Translations under genes and position numbers: made by a program
In this document: positions 43,386 through 57,735 of the stretch, piece by piece
Position numbering within the stretch: the stretch's first letter is position 1
How the letters are laid out: the number at the start of each line of letters is the position of its first letter
The notes under the pieces: model-generated
Told to the model about the DNA's origin: nothing
The model's input: only the letters and a program-made list of their open reading frames with translations
Database searches by the model: none
From: Antedon mediterranea
Taxonomy: Eukaryota; Echinodermata; Crinoidea; Comatulida; Antedonidae
DNA: 64,000 nucleotides
Direction: 5' to 3'
Assembly: GCF_964355755.1 (NCBI RefSeq)
Contig: NC_092678.1
Location: 2,627,922 to 2,691,921, forward strand

Positions 43386-44629
43386 GTCATTCAAATCTGC
43401 TTTTTTCTGGTTCTCATGGGAAAAAAAATAAAATGCAAAAAAAAAATACAAAAAATAAAATACAAAAAAATTATTTTGAAAAATATTTCTGTAAAAATGT
43501 TTCTGAAGTCAAAGATATCTGGTATCTAACCTGGCCACAGGTATGTTTTTCTTTTTTATCTTTTTGTTTAATTTCTATTTTTGTCATTCTTCTGTTTATT
43601 TTCATTGCTTTTTTATTCCTTGTGTTATTATTTTACTTTCTTGTTGTGTATATGATTTGGGCATAGTTTTGTAGTGTAGATTATTGGGTGCATTTCGACC
43701 TAGGATGAAACCATTCCTATCCGCGCATCTCAGGCCGTAAAAAAAAAAAAAAAAATACAAAAAAAATTTAAAAAATAAAATACAAAAAAATTGGTATTTT
43801 CAACTTTTCACAGTTTCTGTGCAGTTTAAAAAAAAAAAATACAAAAAAAATACAAAAAATAAAATACAAAAAAATTGTTTTGAAAAAGATTTCTGAAAGT
43901 TTTTGAAGTTACTAAAAAGTTTGTGTGTTAAAAAAATGGATGGCAAAAGAGAAGTTTATCTGCCAAACTTTCTCAAAAGTACCAAAGTTATTTGAAATAA
44001 GACAAGGAGTTAAAGGATGTGGATATTGAAAAACTCCTTGTGAAGTAAAAATCCTCATGTGGTGTTATGGCAGAGTCCAGGTTAGTTCAAACATATATTT
44101 TGTAGACAAACAAGTATTTAGTCTATATTGCTTTGTATAATAATACAATAGACCTACAAATGATTTTTAAAGCAGTGTTGCTGATGTCTATTCACAGGAC
44201 AATACAGGACACAAGACATTTCTGGAACAGCAGACATCAAACTGTCCAGTATTAACATAGTTGAATAATAATATTAGTAATATTTTTTTCTTGGTGTTTT
44301 AGAAGGTCAATCCTGGACATTCTGAAATCTATCGATGAACTGGAAACCAAGCAGCAGATAATGCCTTTCAATGTGGAACATTGAGGATAATGTTGCTATG
44401 ATTTTTCAGACATCAAATATTGCAGAGGTATTGTAAACATTTTGTTGTTGTCATCATAAGATAATGAAATGATGAAAATGTTGCTTAAAAAAATAAACTT
44501 TACTTTTCGTTAATTGTTAATAATAAGTATGATTGGTGAATACAGCTACTGGATTATTATCATTGTTGTTGCTATCGAGTAATAAGTTAAGCATTACTTT
44601 AGTATTATTTTCGATTACAGAGTGAATTC

Positions 44630-47600
44630 CAGCAATACCATCAACAATTGCATCAAGCTATCTCTATAGCACGAAGTACAGTGGTAACTGCCCAAGACAA
44701 ATCGGTGTAAAAGTGCGTCTTGATAATGGGTTGATGGGATTCATTCAAACAAAAGCTATTAGTGATAAACACACTTATCAGGAATTTATTTACTGTGTGA
44801 ACGAGGTTGGAGTGGATATAAACTAACACACAGTCATTGATGCAGTTTGTGTGTGGACTGGACCCAAGAAAAGCAGGAGCAATTATTAAAGTATGCCTAC
44901 CTAATGCAGAATGCATTTCTCTATAAAATAATTTGTTGAATTATATCTACTCCTACCCTATTATGCTAAATATGATTTTATATTTATTTTATTTATTGTT
45001 TTAATTTACAGACATTGAAATAAGAACACCAAAGGCTTGAGAACCAGAAACTGCCTGTGACAACTTGCAGTTTGGGTCCCAAAGTATTTATGAATCGTGC
45101 TGGTTTTATCAAGATTGATACAGCAAAGATAGGTGAAAGGTAAACATTCAACATAGTTACTTTTATATCAGTTAATCAGGAGATGTGCTTGACCATACAC
45201 ATGTACACCCAAAACATTTGTAAGATGGCAGTGGATGATTTTGAGTATTACAGTCAGCTGTGGACGCTAGTCCTGCAGATGCTTTGAATGAGATTCTTGA
45301 GAAGCTACAGTTGTAGTCTAGCCTTTGTAGCACTTAGAGTACATGGATAGAAACTTGACTACTATCAAGTTATTCTTTCTACCATTTTATATGAATATGT
45401 CATAAATATTTCGTTTTTTTTGTTTACTAGTACTATGGAAACAAAACAATTACTTTGTACGATATCCGTGCAGAATTAACCAATCGATGCAAGGATTTGA
45501 GATCTTTATTCCAAATAGGGACCCCTTAAGAGCGATTCCAGATGTTGACGAAAGAAACACTGGCTAATTTTATATTGGTAAGCTACAGTGAAAAATGTGT
45601 TGTTAATCATCCTCTATTTACCTGGAAACTGAAGAAATTTGAATAAAGAATTTAATTTTATTATTGCAGGAAAATTGGTGGTAGGGCAAGTAAAACAAAT
45701 TGTTCGTCGACTATAGAGTGAATTCCGGCAAAACACTCTCCGACTGTGTCAAGCTATCTCCATAGAACGAAATCTGTGTCAATGTGCGTCTTGATAATGG
45801 GTTCATGGGATTCATTCCAACAAAAGCAATTTGTGATAAACACAATTTATTTACTGTGTGAACGAGGTTGGAGTGGATATATTGATGCAGTTTGTGTGCG
45901 GACTGGGCCGAAGAAAAGCAGACATAATTATTAAGGTATGCCTACCTTACGACGTAAGAAAACCAAAGGCTTGACAACCGGAGACAGCTTGAGATGCATT
46001 TAAGATAATGATTTTAATATTACAATGTTTTAAATTGCAGAATTGCATGTTGAAACAAAATGTAGTTGTAGAAGATGTCACAGCTACCTACTAGAAATTG
46101 TCCAACCAGTTGTGATGAAGATAAAGCCTTCAATGCTGAAATGCAAGTGTTCTTTGATGGTTACGTACACAACATAACTACGTTCAAGTATGTAATGGAT
46201 CCAATATATTTCACATGTCGAGTCCGAGTATTATTATTATGATGTCAATGATGGAACTTTGGTTTTCAGGTACATTTTGAAAGCTTTTTTTAGTCTTACA
46301 TATTTTTATTTTTTGACAAAGTAGGTAATGGTCCAATGAAGAGTGTCAAGTAGTATTCCCCAACCAGACTTGGAAAGTCATAATAAAAATATAATTATAA
46401 TAATTATTTAAGCATGACAAAGCAGCTTCCAGGGGGCGGATCCAGGAGAGTGGCACTTGCTGATATTAATATGTTAGTGCTCCCCCGTTTAATAATATTT
46501 TTAATTTGTGTTTTATCTTTTAGGAGCACAACCTGAAACTTGCACAAAATGTTGAAAATGATGTTGAGTTTGAAGGTAAAAGTTGTGATGATGTGACATT
46601 GATGGTGGTAACTGCCCAAGACAAGAAATCTGTGTCAATGTGCGTCTTGATAATGGGTTGATGGGATTCATTCCAACAAAAGCAATTAGTGATAAACACA
46701 ATTTATTTACCATGTGAACGAGGTTGGAGTGGATATAAACCATACTGTTGAGCATCCTCACACAGTCATTGATGCAGTTTGTGTGCGGACTGGGCCCAAG
46801 AAAAGCAGGTGCAATTATTAAGGTATGCCTACCTAAATGCAGAATGCATGTATTCTCTGTAAATTAATTTGTTGAATTATATCTACTCCTACCCTATTAA
46901 GCTAAATATGATCTTATATTTATTTTATTTACTGTTTTATTTTGACAGACATTGAAACAAGAAAACCAAAGGCTTGAGAACCGGATTCAGCTTGGCCAAG
47001 TAATACAAATTGCTTGTTGACGTCCATGTGGTTAGGAACTTGATAATGCCAACCCAGTGCGTAAAGATGATACTGGTCTGTGTCCATTCTTTTTACAGGA
47101 CGACTTTCCTGAACTAAGTGAGGTACTTAAGATATTACAATATTGAACAAATATTTGTGTATTTATTTATTTTGCTTTATTTTATTTACATAATAAAGTC
47201 AAGTAGTATTCCCTAACCAGACTTAGAAATTCATAATAAAAAAAAAATTAATTATTTAAGCATGACAAAGCAGCTTCGTTGTATTATGTTTCCAGGGGGC
47301 GGATCCAGGAAAGTGGCACTTGGGTTGCATGCTCTCACTTTTGACGGCTAAAATGTCATTATGAACTACTTTTTGATATTAATATGTTTAGTGCTCCCCC
47401 GTTTAATAATACTTAATATTTTTATTGTGTTTTATCTTTTAGGGGGCACAACCTGAAACTTGCAAAAAAATGTTGAAAATGATGTTGAGGTTGAAGGTAA
47501 AAGTTGTGATGATGTGACATTGATGGTGGTAACTGCCCAAGACAAGAAATCTGTGTCAATGTGCATCTTGATAATGGGTTGATCCTCACACACAGTCATT

Positions 47601-50400
47601 GATACAGTTTGTGTGCGGACTGGGCCCAAGAAAAGCAGGCGCAATTATTAAGGTATGCCTATACCTAATGCATAATGCATGTATTCTCTATAAAATAATT
47701 TTCCCTCACCATTTTACTAAATCAACTTCTATTGCTATTTTTAAAAAAATAACTTAAAATGCATCTTTTTAACATCCCATATAAGCGCCTTTGATTTTTA
47801 CTTCGGTTTAGTTGATTCTGCCGCTATACAAATACCTAAATTATTATTAAATTATTATTATTATATCTACTCCTACCCTATTATGCTAAATATGATTTTA
47901 TATTTATTTTATTTACTGTTTTAATTTGACAGACATTGAAACAAGAAAACCTAAGGCTTGAACCGGATTCAGCTTGGCCAAGTAATACAAATTGCTTGTT
48001 AACGTCCATGTGGTTAGGAACTTGATAATGCCAACCCAGTGGGTAAAGATGATACTGGTCTGTGTCCATTCTGTTTACAGGATGACTTTCCTGAACTAAG
48101 TGAGGTACTTAAGATATTACAATATTGAACAAATATTTGTGCAAAGTATCGACATAAATTATTATTGTAGTATGAGAGGAAAAAATAGGGTCTATCAGTC
48201 ATCTTCAGCTTGGATACTAATCTTACCTTGCTATTGTGCAGTGTCCATGTAATATGTGTGTTTTTCTTTATCATGTTTCTAATTTTATTCATTTGATTTT
48301 GTTCAGGTTTTGAGTCATTTTGACGGTGGTAACTGCCCAGGTCAACCAATCGGTGTCAAGTGCGTCTTGATAATGGCTTGGAGGGTTTTATTCCAACAAA
48401 ATCAATTAGTGATAAAGATGTTATAAACCCAGAAGGTAGGTTTAACGAAATTACCATTTGTCTTTTAATTAGTATTTAAAGGACAACTTGACCGAGGACC
48501 ATATTTTAACAACGTATTAGGGATGTACATATGATTTCAGAACAATCGCGCTCGCCGTCAATTGCTGTGACGTCAATGGTGCATCACAATATCTACTTAA
48601 TGAGTTTTCACTGTTGTTAACATACAAGAGATAGTATTGCCATACAATCTTTGGTGTGCAAAATCCGGAGCAAGTATGCATTAGGTGCATGCTTAGTTAA
48701 AAAATAATCACCAACCTAAGAGATGCATTTAAGATAATGATTGTAATATTACAATTTTTTAAATTTCAGAATTGCATGATAGAACAAAATGTAGTTTGTA
48801 AGACGCCACAGCTACCTACTAGAAATTGTCCAACCAGTAAATTAGTGACCCACTATTTTTGTGATGAAGATGAAGCCTTGCAATGCAAGTGTTCGTTGAG
48901 GGTTACGTATACAACATAACTACGTTCAAGTACGTAACGGATCCAATATATTTCACATTTGATGTCAAGTCCGAGTATTATGATGACGTCAATGATGAAA
49001 CTTTTATCAATTCTACTGAGTTTACAGGTTTTACAGGTACATTTTGAAAGCCTTTTTTCAGCCTTACATATTTTATTTTTGACAAAGTAGGTACTGGTTC
49101 AATGAAGGTGATCAAGTAGTATTCCCCAACCAGACTTAGAAATTCATAATAAAAATATAATTATAATTATTTAAGCATGACAAAGCAGCTTTGTTGTATT
49201 ATGTTTCCAGGGGGCGGATCCAGGAGAGTGACACTTGGGTGGCATGCTCCCACTTTTGACGGCTAAAATGTCATTATGAACTACTTTTTGATATTAATTT
49301 TTTTATTGTGTTTTATCTTTAGAGGCACAACCTGAAACTTGCAAAAAAATGTTTAAAATGATGTTGAGGTTGAAGGTAAAAGTTGTGATGGTCTGACATT
49401 GATGGTGGTAACTGCCCAAGACAAGAAATCTGTGTCAATGTGCATCTTGATAATGGGTTGATGGGATTCATTCCAAAAAAGCAATTAGTGATGAACAAAA
49501 TTTATTTACCGTGTGAACGAGTTTGGAGTGGATTTAAACCGTACTGTTGAGCATCCCCACACACAGTCATTGATGCAGTTTGTGTGCAAACTGGGCCCAA
49601 GAAAAGCAGGCGCAATTATTAAGGTATGCCTACCTAATGCATAATGCATGTATTCTCTATAAAATAATTTTCCCTCCCCATTTTACTAAATCAACTTCTA
49701 TTGCTATTTAAAAAAAAAGAACTTAAAATGCATCTTTTTAACAACCAATATAAGCACATTTGATTTTTACTTCAGTTTAGATGAATCTGGTGCAAATACA
49801 AATACCTAAATTATTATTAAATTATTATTATTATATCTACTCCTACCCTATTATGCTAAATATGATTTTATATTTATTTTATTTACTGTTTTAATTTGAC
49901 AGACATTGAAACAAGAAAACCAAAGGCTTGAGAACTGGATTCAGCTTGGCCAAGTAATACAAATTGCTCGTCGATGTCCACATGGTGGGGAACTTGATAA
50001 TGCCAACCCAGTGCGTAAAGATGATACTGGTCTGTGTCCATTCTGTTTACAGGACGACTTTCCTGAACTAAGTGAGGTACTTAAAATATTACAATATTGA
50101 ACAAATATTTGTGCAAAGTATCTACATAAATTATTATTAGACTTAGAAAGTCATAATAAATTATAATTATTTAAGCAAAGCAGCTTCCAGGGGCGGATCC
50201 AAGAGAGTGTCTCTTGTGTGGCATGCTCCCACATTTGACGGCTAAAATGACATTATGAACTACTTTTTGATATTAAGATGTTTAGTTCTCTCTAATATTT
50301 TAATTTGTGTTTTATCTTTAGGGGCACAACCTGAAACTTGCAAAAAATGTTGAAAATGATGTTGAGGTTGAAGGTCAAAGTTTTGATGGGACACTGACTG
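44630..50400 (+). pseudogene. Cluster of shuffled SPT6-derived pseudo-exons, copy B
   Basis: Same modules as copy A. Pieces: chimera 44,689-44,890; TLK/GPKVFMN exon 45,012-45,139; LYDIRAEL exon 45,431-45,577 (now with TAA); chimera 45,670-45,934; IPT-like 46,041-46,269; chimera 46,524-46,822; TLK exon 46,949-47,122; short chimera 47,443-47,652; TLK exon 47,933-48,104; S1 exon 48,307-48,435; IPT-like 48,770-49,036; chimera 49,323-49,623; open chimeric exon 49,903-50,076. Lesions differ in part from copy A, so both copies decay independently. Confidence 0.85.
49903..50076 (+). pseudogene. Open 58-codon SPT6 chimeric exon, copy B
   Basis: Same as 13,123-13,296, with the same acceptor and donor and identical deduced residues, including RRCPHGG, CPFC and DDFPELSE. 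The module 5 chimera upstream has a better donor in this copy (TTAAG|GTATGC). Confidence 0.6.
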
Positions 50401-51349
50401 ATACAATGCTGTACAACTGCACTAGTAGAGTGTGCTCATTTTTTTCAAATTCTACAAATTTATGTCAAGGCAGATGAGGCAGTTAGCTTGTCTGGAGTTT
50501 TGAATTTTCACACAGCTTGTGTAATTTATATTACTAAATATATTTAAAACATCTTTGCTTAATTTATTTTTTACCTCTCGCTGTGGCCCTGTATATAGAA
50601 CATACACTAGATAATCGTTTTTGTTATACTTGATCTTGGATAAGTCTGTTTTACAACTACCGAAATTTGGATTGCTACAAACACAATTAATATATTCTTT
50701 CATTTTTACCTGGTATTGTTTCAAATTAAATCACTAGCCGATATTACCATATGAAATTTAAAAAAAAAAGATATAACTGTAAAAGGTAATTAAAAAGTAT
50801 TGGGTTTATATAATACGGCTCTTGCCGATTTAATAAAATATAAAAGATACAATTACAGAAACGGAGAATTAATTTTAACATCAACTTTAGTGAATGTTGA
50901 TGTTGTCCCTATTAATGCTTTCATTATATAAATAATATCACAATCATTTCCTGCTGCACATCATTTCCTTTTTCGGTCAAAAAAAAAAAATCTGTCAAAA
51001 TTTCAGGGAAAATTATCACATGTACATTTAACCCATTATCTTCTTTGATAACTTAGCTTTAGTGGCCTACTCCTCATTACAGGCAGCTGATTGGCTGGAA
51101 AGGCAATGCAAGCAAAAAGATGTTTCTTTTCTGTCAGAATCTGCTTGGCCTCAATTTTGGATTTCTGACATTTTTCAGAGTGCTTCTTTATCTTTGCTTT
51201 CTAAACTAACTTATCTTTGCTAACTAAACAAACGGCTAAATTCATGAAGTCAAAACCTTCAAAATGTTAACAAAGGACATCCATATCATCGCATCTGGTT
51301 TTTGCTGTGCATAAGTGACCACATTACTGATAGTATCAACTTCATATTT

Positions 51350-52640
51350 ACTATGGCTCACCTCCACAAAAGAAGCTTCCTGTGACATACTTTAATCCAA
51401 CCATGAAGGTACTTTTTTATTGCTCCTATGGCTATAAGCCTGCAACTATTGTCCATCAAAGTCTCAAATGCATATCCCTTTTCAGCGCCCTCTACTAAAC
51501 TTAGCATTTTCTTAATGGCATCAGAAGTTGAACTTTTATACGTTTCTTGTTCACGGCTTATTTGGATCCTATAGTACAACATCTCTATACCCTGCATGTA
51601 CTTAGCAACATTTGTTTTCATCATGAATATAAAATTCATAATCCCTGTCCATCAGGTGGTTTTCTTTGGCCCGTACCTCGTAAGTTAAAGTCAACTTTTA
51701 CCATGTCCTTTATATCATTCAATGATGCTATTTTGGCTATTTGACTAATTAATTCAGGATCATATCATGTGAATCCATCTCCTCTTTCGGGAGAAATGTG
51801 GAAATGATTAACCTGATTTGTTCCCCCATGGTTGAGGCCATAATCAGATCGGGATCATAGTTCTGGAACAATGATTCCCATGTTGGATTATTTGGCGTTT
51901 CAAAATTTAAAAAGTGTCCATATACCATTGTAAACGTTAATGCATCATCAGGTTATTGTATTTGTGAAAGATCGAACTTGTAAGAGGCAATTCCTATGTT
52001 TTGAAAGTAGCATGTTCTGATTTGCAAAAGTCCGTCACCTCTGGTGGAAAGAGTTCTGAGGTGAATAGTACCACAGAAGATTTATGATTTAAAAAAATTG
52101 TATTTCCTGTTTTTCTGCATTATCTATCCTACAACATACTGACGTCCAAAACATTTGTAATAGAACCCTTTCTCTTTACCTCTTCCCATAATTGCTGATC
52201 ACTTATGTTACATGGTGACCCAGCATCTATTTTACGCTTTGCCTTCTTCTCCTTTTGCGAAATGTCCTTGTTTCCCACATTTCATTCATTCATTTTTTCT
52301 AACAGTAGCTTGTTCAGGTGAGCAGCAGTGCATCCTTGAATCAATAGATCTCTCAATGGGTTCTGTCTTTCCATTTAGCAGTAAACAATGCCACAGTCTC
52401 TGTTGGACCATTTTATGAAATTTATGATTTTCATATGGTTTTCATTTTCTGTGTAAAATAGTTTTGTGATTGCCCTTTCATACTCATTTTGTTGTTTAGC
52501 CTGATCATCTCCATCTGTAAAGTTGATTTGTTGCAATCTCACCCCTTTGGCATGCAATAATACTGCTTCTTTTGGCGCATTATCTGCTATTCACTTGGTC
52601 CCAATTAAATACATTACCGCCACTGTGTAGATTGTGTTGT
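51350..52640 (-). pseudogene. Decayed unrecognised protein gene, copy B
   Basis: Counterpart of 14,590-15,890 with the same frame breaks and a few extra substitutions. The C-terminal open segment (51,639-51,358) is shortened by an 8-bp deletion near 51,372. Confidence 0.45.
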
Positions 52641-52649
52641 CGGCTCCGT

Positions 52650-53393
52650 GTCCAAGTTTAACCTAGGTAGGTCTATGTCCTCGGTAAACGTAAACATTTC
52701 CTATGTATAAAATAAAACTGCTTATCCTGTATTATTTGCTTATCCTCGCCTTTAGGCACACTTATTCTACTGTGCACATTTTTTGTCAAGAATGGAATTA
52801 TACAATTTCCGAGTGTAATTCTTTCAAATTTTTAATTTTTCTTGTGAATAAATAAAGTTTACATATATAGTTCAAACTATATCACCGAGATTTGGGAGCT
52901 TCTTCTGTCCCATTGGCCCCTTAAAGGTTCATAGTAATAATAGTAATATATACAAGCAAATTTATTTTTTCCGCCACATCCTATTCTGTAATCAACCAAT
53001 AAATTGAAGGCATGAACCTGCCAACACCAGGCTACAGTAAGTTAAGCCTTTTCAAAGTTTATCAACACCATAGTAATAACAACAACAAAAAGGTAGTAAA
53101 TTTAGAGATTGTAAAACTTAGAAAATAAAATTGTTTGTTTTTGTTTAAATGAGGCTGTTAAATTTCTGTAAAATAACTGTATTTTGTTGGAATGTAGAAA
53201 ATTATTGATAAATTGAATGAATTATTGCTGATAAGGGTTTGATTATAATGATGGTAAAAGAATGGAGGTCTCCAAATGTGAGGCACAATAAACTTTGTCT
53301 ACTTTTTCTATCTAAAAAAGATACAGTATATTTGAATGGATATCACACTATATTATTGATATATAATAAATAATATGAAAAGTAGTGTTTTAG

Positions 53394-53445
<52 letters not shown>

Positions 53446-54100
53446 GTATGAGATGTGTAGAAACTCATCTTGTAAAATACATTCCAACAGAAGTTTTATT
53501 ACAGAATGAATCATATGGTACGCCAAAGGTGCAGCATTAAACATGCATTCCCCCTTACTGTTTTATGAATAGTAAATGTAATTAGAGTTCTGTGACTGCA
53601 TCAATCGTTCATAATTATGTTTCATATAAAGTTTCCTGTAGTTATCTTTCAATGCAAATAATAAAGTTCAAATTAAATGAATGGCTTGATGGCCAAATTT
53701 AAATGTTTGCAAAAATGTCTGCTCGGCCATTTGTTCTGGGGTGCTGTAGTAGATCTCGTTGGATAATGTGTGGCCATTAAACATTGAGTTCATGAACGAC
53801 CTTGCAAAATCTATATAATTGAAGTACCATGTATAATCAAATAAATACACCCTAGATATAAACAAAAAATATAACATTTATTCAAAAGTAGGGCGTTTAT
53901 TCAAACAATTTTTTTAAATAATTTTGATATTGAAAATGTGTGTAGTTGGTCGCTTTCTCGTATAGGTGTTTAGCACCTGTTTGGTCTTTCCGTGCCTCCT
54001 TTTATAATTGTTTTTGTCTTCTTATGTTTATGGCAGAAAGTGAATAAATAAAAAATAAAAAAAAAATAATTACGGTAGGGCCTAATCTGAGAAATAAAAT
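52650..54100. other. Gene-less stretch with longer (TA)n, copy B
   Basis: Counterpart of 15,900-17,430. The (TA)n tract is at 53,399-53,442, longer than in copy A, with a ~35-bp deletion just before it. Confidence 0.6.
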
Positions 54101-54104
54101 ACTT

Positions 54105-54398
54105 GCAACCAATCAAAAATGCGAACGCGAATCCACGGTTACAACCAATCAGAAACGCAAACTCAATCCACGGCTACAACCAATCAGAAACGACTCTGCT
54201 CCTGAGGCTAAAAATTTGACCAAATTGGACTCTCTCAATTCCCCGTTCTCTAGCCAGCCGGCCATGTGTGTGTGGAGCTCGAGCAGTGCAAATGTAAATT
54301 TGACTAGAGCCCTCTATAGTTTTATAAGCTTAGCAACAATATTTTCAACTGTAAACAGTCGACATTAAAAACCCTATTTTTCACCTTTCACAAGTAAA
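54105..54398 (+). promoter_or_regulatory. EFCAB10 promoter with three CCAAT boxes, copy B
   Basis: CCAAT boxes at 54,109, 54,144 and 54,180 are preserved with the same spacing as copy A. A small change near 54,278 (GAGCTCGAGCAG versus GAGCAG) lies in the presumed 5' UTR. Confidence 0.55.
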
Positions 54399-55690
54399 AT
54401 GGACAATCCTAGACAAGATGAAGCTAAAGAGTATTTAGAAAAGCACAAGATTCTTGAATTATTTGACAATATCACTGCAAGTTTAGTTTTTCAACGACCA
54501 GGTAAATTTTAGGCCCACTCACTAAATAAATAACTGAAGTCTGACAAGAGGACTGTGCCTGTCTGTAGCCTATGTGGCCTACTCTGACCGAGTGAATGAT
54601 AGCTAGGCTAGGCTAGGCCTAGGCTTACTAGCGCCGGCCTAGCCTACAGAATATCTAGTACTTATTAGTGGCATAGCATCAGTCAGAAGTCATCTACTAC
54701 TAGGCCTAAGCTTAGGCCCTACTAGTCTTACGCATACCCAGCCTAAACAATTTAATTCACAATAATCTTACATTTTGACAGTCTTTGACTTTTGTTTGTT
54801 TTTTAACAAAGAAAATCCAAAAGAATTTATGATACAAGAGATAAAACAATTAAAAGAAGCAAGAACAACCCAGATGGACTACCCATGTTTATTTGATGAC
54901 AGTAACATCATGTCGGTGTATGGCATGCTGGACCCAACAAAAAAGGGTTTCATCACTCTTACACAGTATAAAGAAGGTAAGGTATTTTATTAGTTAGGCA
55001 CCACATTTTAAAGTTGAAAGAAGAAATGCTCTCTTAACCTTTGACCCTTTTCTTTATTCCTAAAAATTTGATTTGTTTCAGCATTGACTGCTTTAGGATG
55101 CAAGACCTTTGACCCGTGTCCTGTTGGTATGGAATTTGATCGCATCTCTCAAGATACCTTTACAAGAGAAGCGTAAGTATATTTAACAAGGAAGTAATCT
55201 ACATTAAACTGCTGTTATAATTTGGTTATAACTTAAGCAGTACTAATGCACTTGTCAATTGTATGACCCACTATACGACCCCCGGGAGAGGTGCGTCATT
55301 TGTCCGATGTGCGTCATACTTTTGAATACCATGACGCACCCGTGCATCAAAAAGGTGACTTACCTTTAGGTGACCATGGCGCACCTATTTTGACGCACTG
55401 TGACCATGTTGTTTATATGGTGGGTGGTAAAGTGACGGACATTGACACACCTTGTTCATTGATGTGACGTACCATCTAGGTTTTTTTGACGCACCCCTGT
55501 GTCAGTAATTATTTGTAAATGACGCACCCATGACGCACCTCTCCCGGGGGTCGTATAGTGGGTCATACAATTGACAAGTGCATAAAAGTATGATGATATC
55601 AAATTATAATTATTATACTTATATTCTTTTTTTTTTCATACTAGGAAAATGGGATTAAAGAGATCATCAGCTACAGTTGCACCTTTGTAA
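54399..55690 (+). CDS. EFCAB10: EFCAB10, EF-hand domain-containing protein 10, copy B (four exons)
   Basis: Exons are 54,399-54,501, 54,812-54,976, 55,082-55,172 and 55,645-55,690. All splice sites and phases match copy A and give 134 residues, with D at position 2 instead of E. Domain layout: N-terminal docking-dimerisation helices, then one degenerate EF-hand (loop at 75-86 without the usual acidic ligands). Intron 1 is about 19 bp shorter than in copy A. Promoter, intronic MITE and 3' UTR repeat are kept, so this copy is expected to be expressed like copy A unless distal control differs. Confidence 0.93.
55247..55582. mobile_element. Foldback MITE in EFCAB10 intron 3, copy B
   Basis: Same 336-bp element as 18,598-18,933 with 53-bp perfect inverted ends and TAA flanks. 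Confidence 0.85.
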
Positions 55691-55703
55691 TTTTATATTT
55701 AAA

Positions 55704-55819
55704 ACTTAGACTTGGCACTCCATACTTAACAATACTTGTCACTCCATACTTAACAATATATGGCACTCCATACTTAACAATACTTGGTACTCAATACTTA
55801 ACAATACTCGGTACTCCAT
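55704..55819. repeat. ~25-bp minisatellite in the EFCAB10 3' UTR, copy B
   Basis: Same array as 19,055-19,170. The poly(A) signal follows at 55,965-55,970. Confidence 0.85.
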
Positions 55820-56929
55820 ACTTTGTGAAGCAAAGAGAATTGTAGGAAATATCACTGCTAAATCTTATTTGCTGATTTGTAATGCCAGAAAATGTAATAA
55901 TAATAATTTATTATGAAATATGTCACTCTCGGCCTGAAAATAATGTAATATATTTGTTTTTGTAAATAAAATATTATTGAATCTTTAGTTTTGTATTTTT
56001 TAACATGTATCCACATGACTAAAACTGCTATATATATTCAGGGGCAGGTTGATGCTTTTTTTAATGTTTCAATAGGAAATATTCTATTTATTCTATAAGG
56101 AATTTTTTTTTGCAAAATAATCCTTATATAATGGTGTACTGTAATTATAGACAAGGGAACACATTTTCTCTACACTGTGTTTTGGTTTTGGTTTGAGATA
56201 TATTCTTTGCGATCTAGCCTTCGGCTATAATATAACATTTTTGGTTTTATGACAATTAAAATAATTGTCATAGCGCCCTCTATTTATGAACACAGCACAG
56301 TTATATGGACGGTGCATTGTAAAGTGGACAAAACATTTCCCTTGGGAAAATAAAGTCTAATACATACTTTATACATGCAGTTAGTAATGTGGAATTATTG
56401 TTAATAAATTATAATGAAAGCCACTTGTGTTTTTAATATAATATTACAGAAGAAATACACAAATTGCATTCCCCAGATATTAATTATATGATCAATAAAA
56501 TATTACTACAGTAGTATGTATGAAATAAAGTACAGGGGTTGATTACTATATACAATAACTCGCATGAAATAGTGTACAAAATTATAAGTGTACCAAATTT
56601 GAAATGCATAATAAAATTTTATATTTATTATTTAATGAATTTCTAAAAATGTCACCTGTTTTTTTCTCTATGAATAAATTTTGCTGGCAGAATAATATGA
56701 AGAAGAAACATACATTTATTTACTGCAACAGATAGAATACAAACTGAAACAAGATATATTATCTACTGTTTGTATATTAATACATTACAAGAATTTCAGA
56801 AGTATTTTGAAAAAAATGTTACAAATTTAAGAGGATTTTAAATTCATATTTATATAATTTGTAGTACATACAATAAATGAATAAACATTCATTAAAAATC
56901 GCAAGATATGATGAAAAAGATTATAGATA

Positions 56930-57113
56930 GCCCGCCCTCAAGTCTAATTTTGTTAATGGACTTTTGCACGGTGGAGAGAGAAGAGCGACAGACACAGACG
57001 AAGAAACCAGACTTTTGACCAGCTTGCATTTTATATTCTGCCTTCAAAGTACGAAAGAGTTTACTGTTATTGGTGGTGATAAAAGCCTAAATAATAATTG
57101 GTAAGATTTATCA
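56930..57113 (+). other. Possible untranslated first exon
   Basis: A locally GC-richer patch (GCACGGTGGAGAGAGAAGAG, CAGACACAGACGAAG) ends at AATAATTG|GTAAGA, a consensus donor, and has no long ORF. It resembles a 5' UTR exon of a gene running to the right. This rests on composition and one splice motif only. A second GC-rich patch lies at 57,155-57,240. Confidence 0.2.
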
Positions 57114-57650
57114 TTATTTTTGCTACTAACTTTTGTGTAATTCTTTCTTGTAGCTAGGCCGTCGTCGTGTCGCAGTGTGGAAACTCAAGCAGCAGGCAGG
57201 GAGGGGACTAACCGCTGGGTGGGTGGGGATCACCTTCCATCATACGGGTACTACAGCCTAGGGCCTAGGTCTCTGCTTTTGTTTCATATGACATTGAAAC
57301 AGCATTGAATTGGATATTTTTTGCATGTCTATAGTAATTTGAGTTAATAATTAATAAAATGATGACGATGGTGAATAAATTATAATAATAAAGACGTTAA
57401 TTACAATACATTACAAAAATACAAGTTCACCAAAATGATCAGACAACACTACTATCTAATCATGTTTACAACTGTTCTTTACCTATCTTAAAGTATTACC
57501 CAGTCGATAGCAGAACGTTTATTTTTCTATTAATGTGGTAAATAAAAGATATATTTCAAGATTAAGGTCCGTAAAATTTTTAATTATACAAACACCTGTT
57601 TACGTATCCTGATGTTCTATTAGCAAATGTTTTACTAATGATGCTTACAC

Positions 57651-57735
57651 AAGGCAGTCCATGGTACAATAGGGCATTTACATCCTGGATTGCCTTGTTG
57701 ATTGCCTTGTTGTACCATGGTTGTACAGTACAACA
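57651..57735. repeat. Imperfect inverted repeat around GATTGCCTTGTT
   Basis: CAAGGCAGTCCATGGTACAA and TTGTACCATGGTTGTAC are inverted copies separated by about 30 bp that hold two direct copies of GATTGCCTTGTT. Possibly a small MITE remnant. Confidence 0.5.

Larger units (their letters stand above)
36060..56323. repeat. Segmental duplication, copy B
   Basis: Direct repeat of 1-19,663; see copy A for the shared order. The left limit is not exact because it falls in the 893-bp repeat array. The right limit is sharp: after GGTGCATTGTAAAGT at about 56,323 copy B continues into unrelated AT-rich DNA, whereas copy A meets a LINE tail. Confidence 0.93.
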
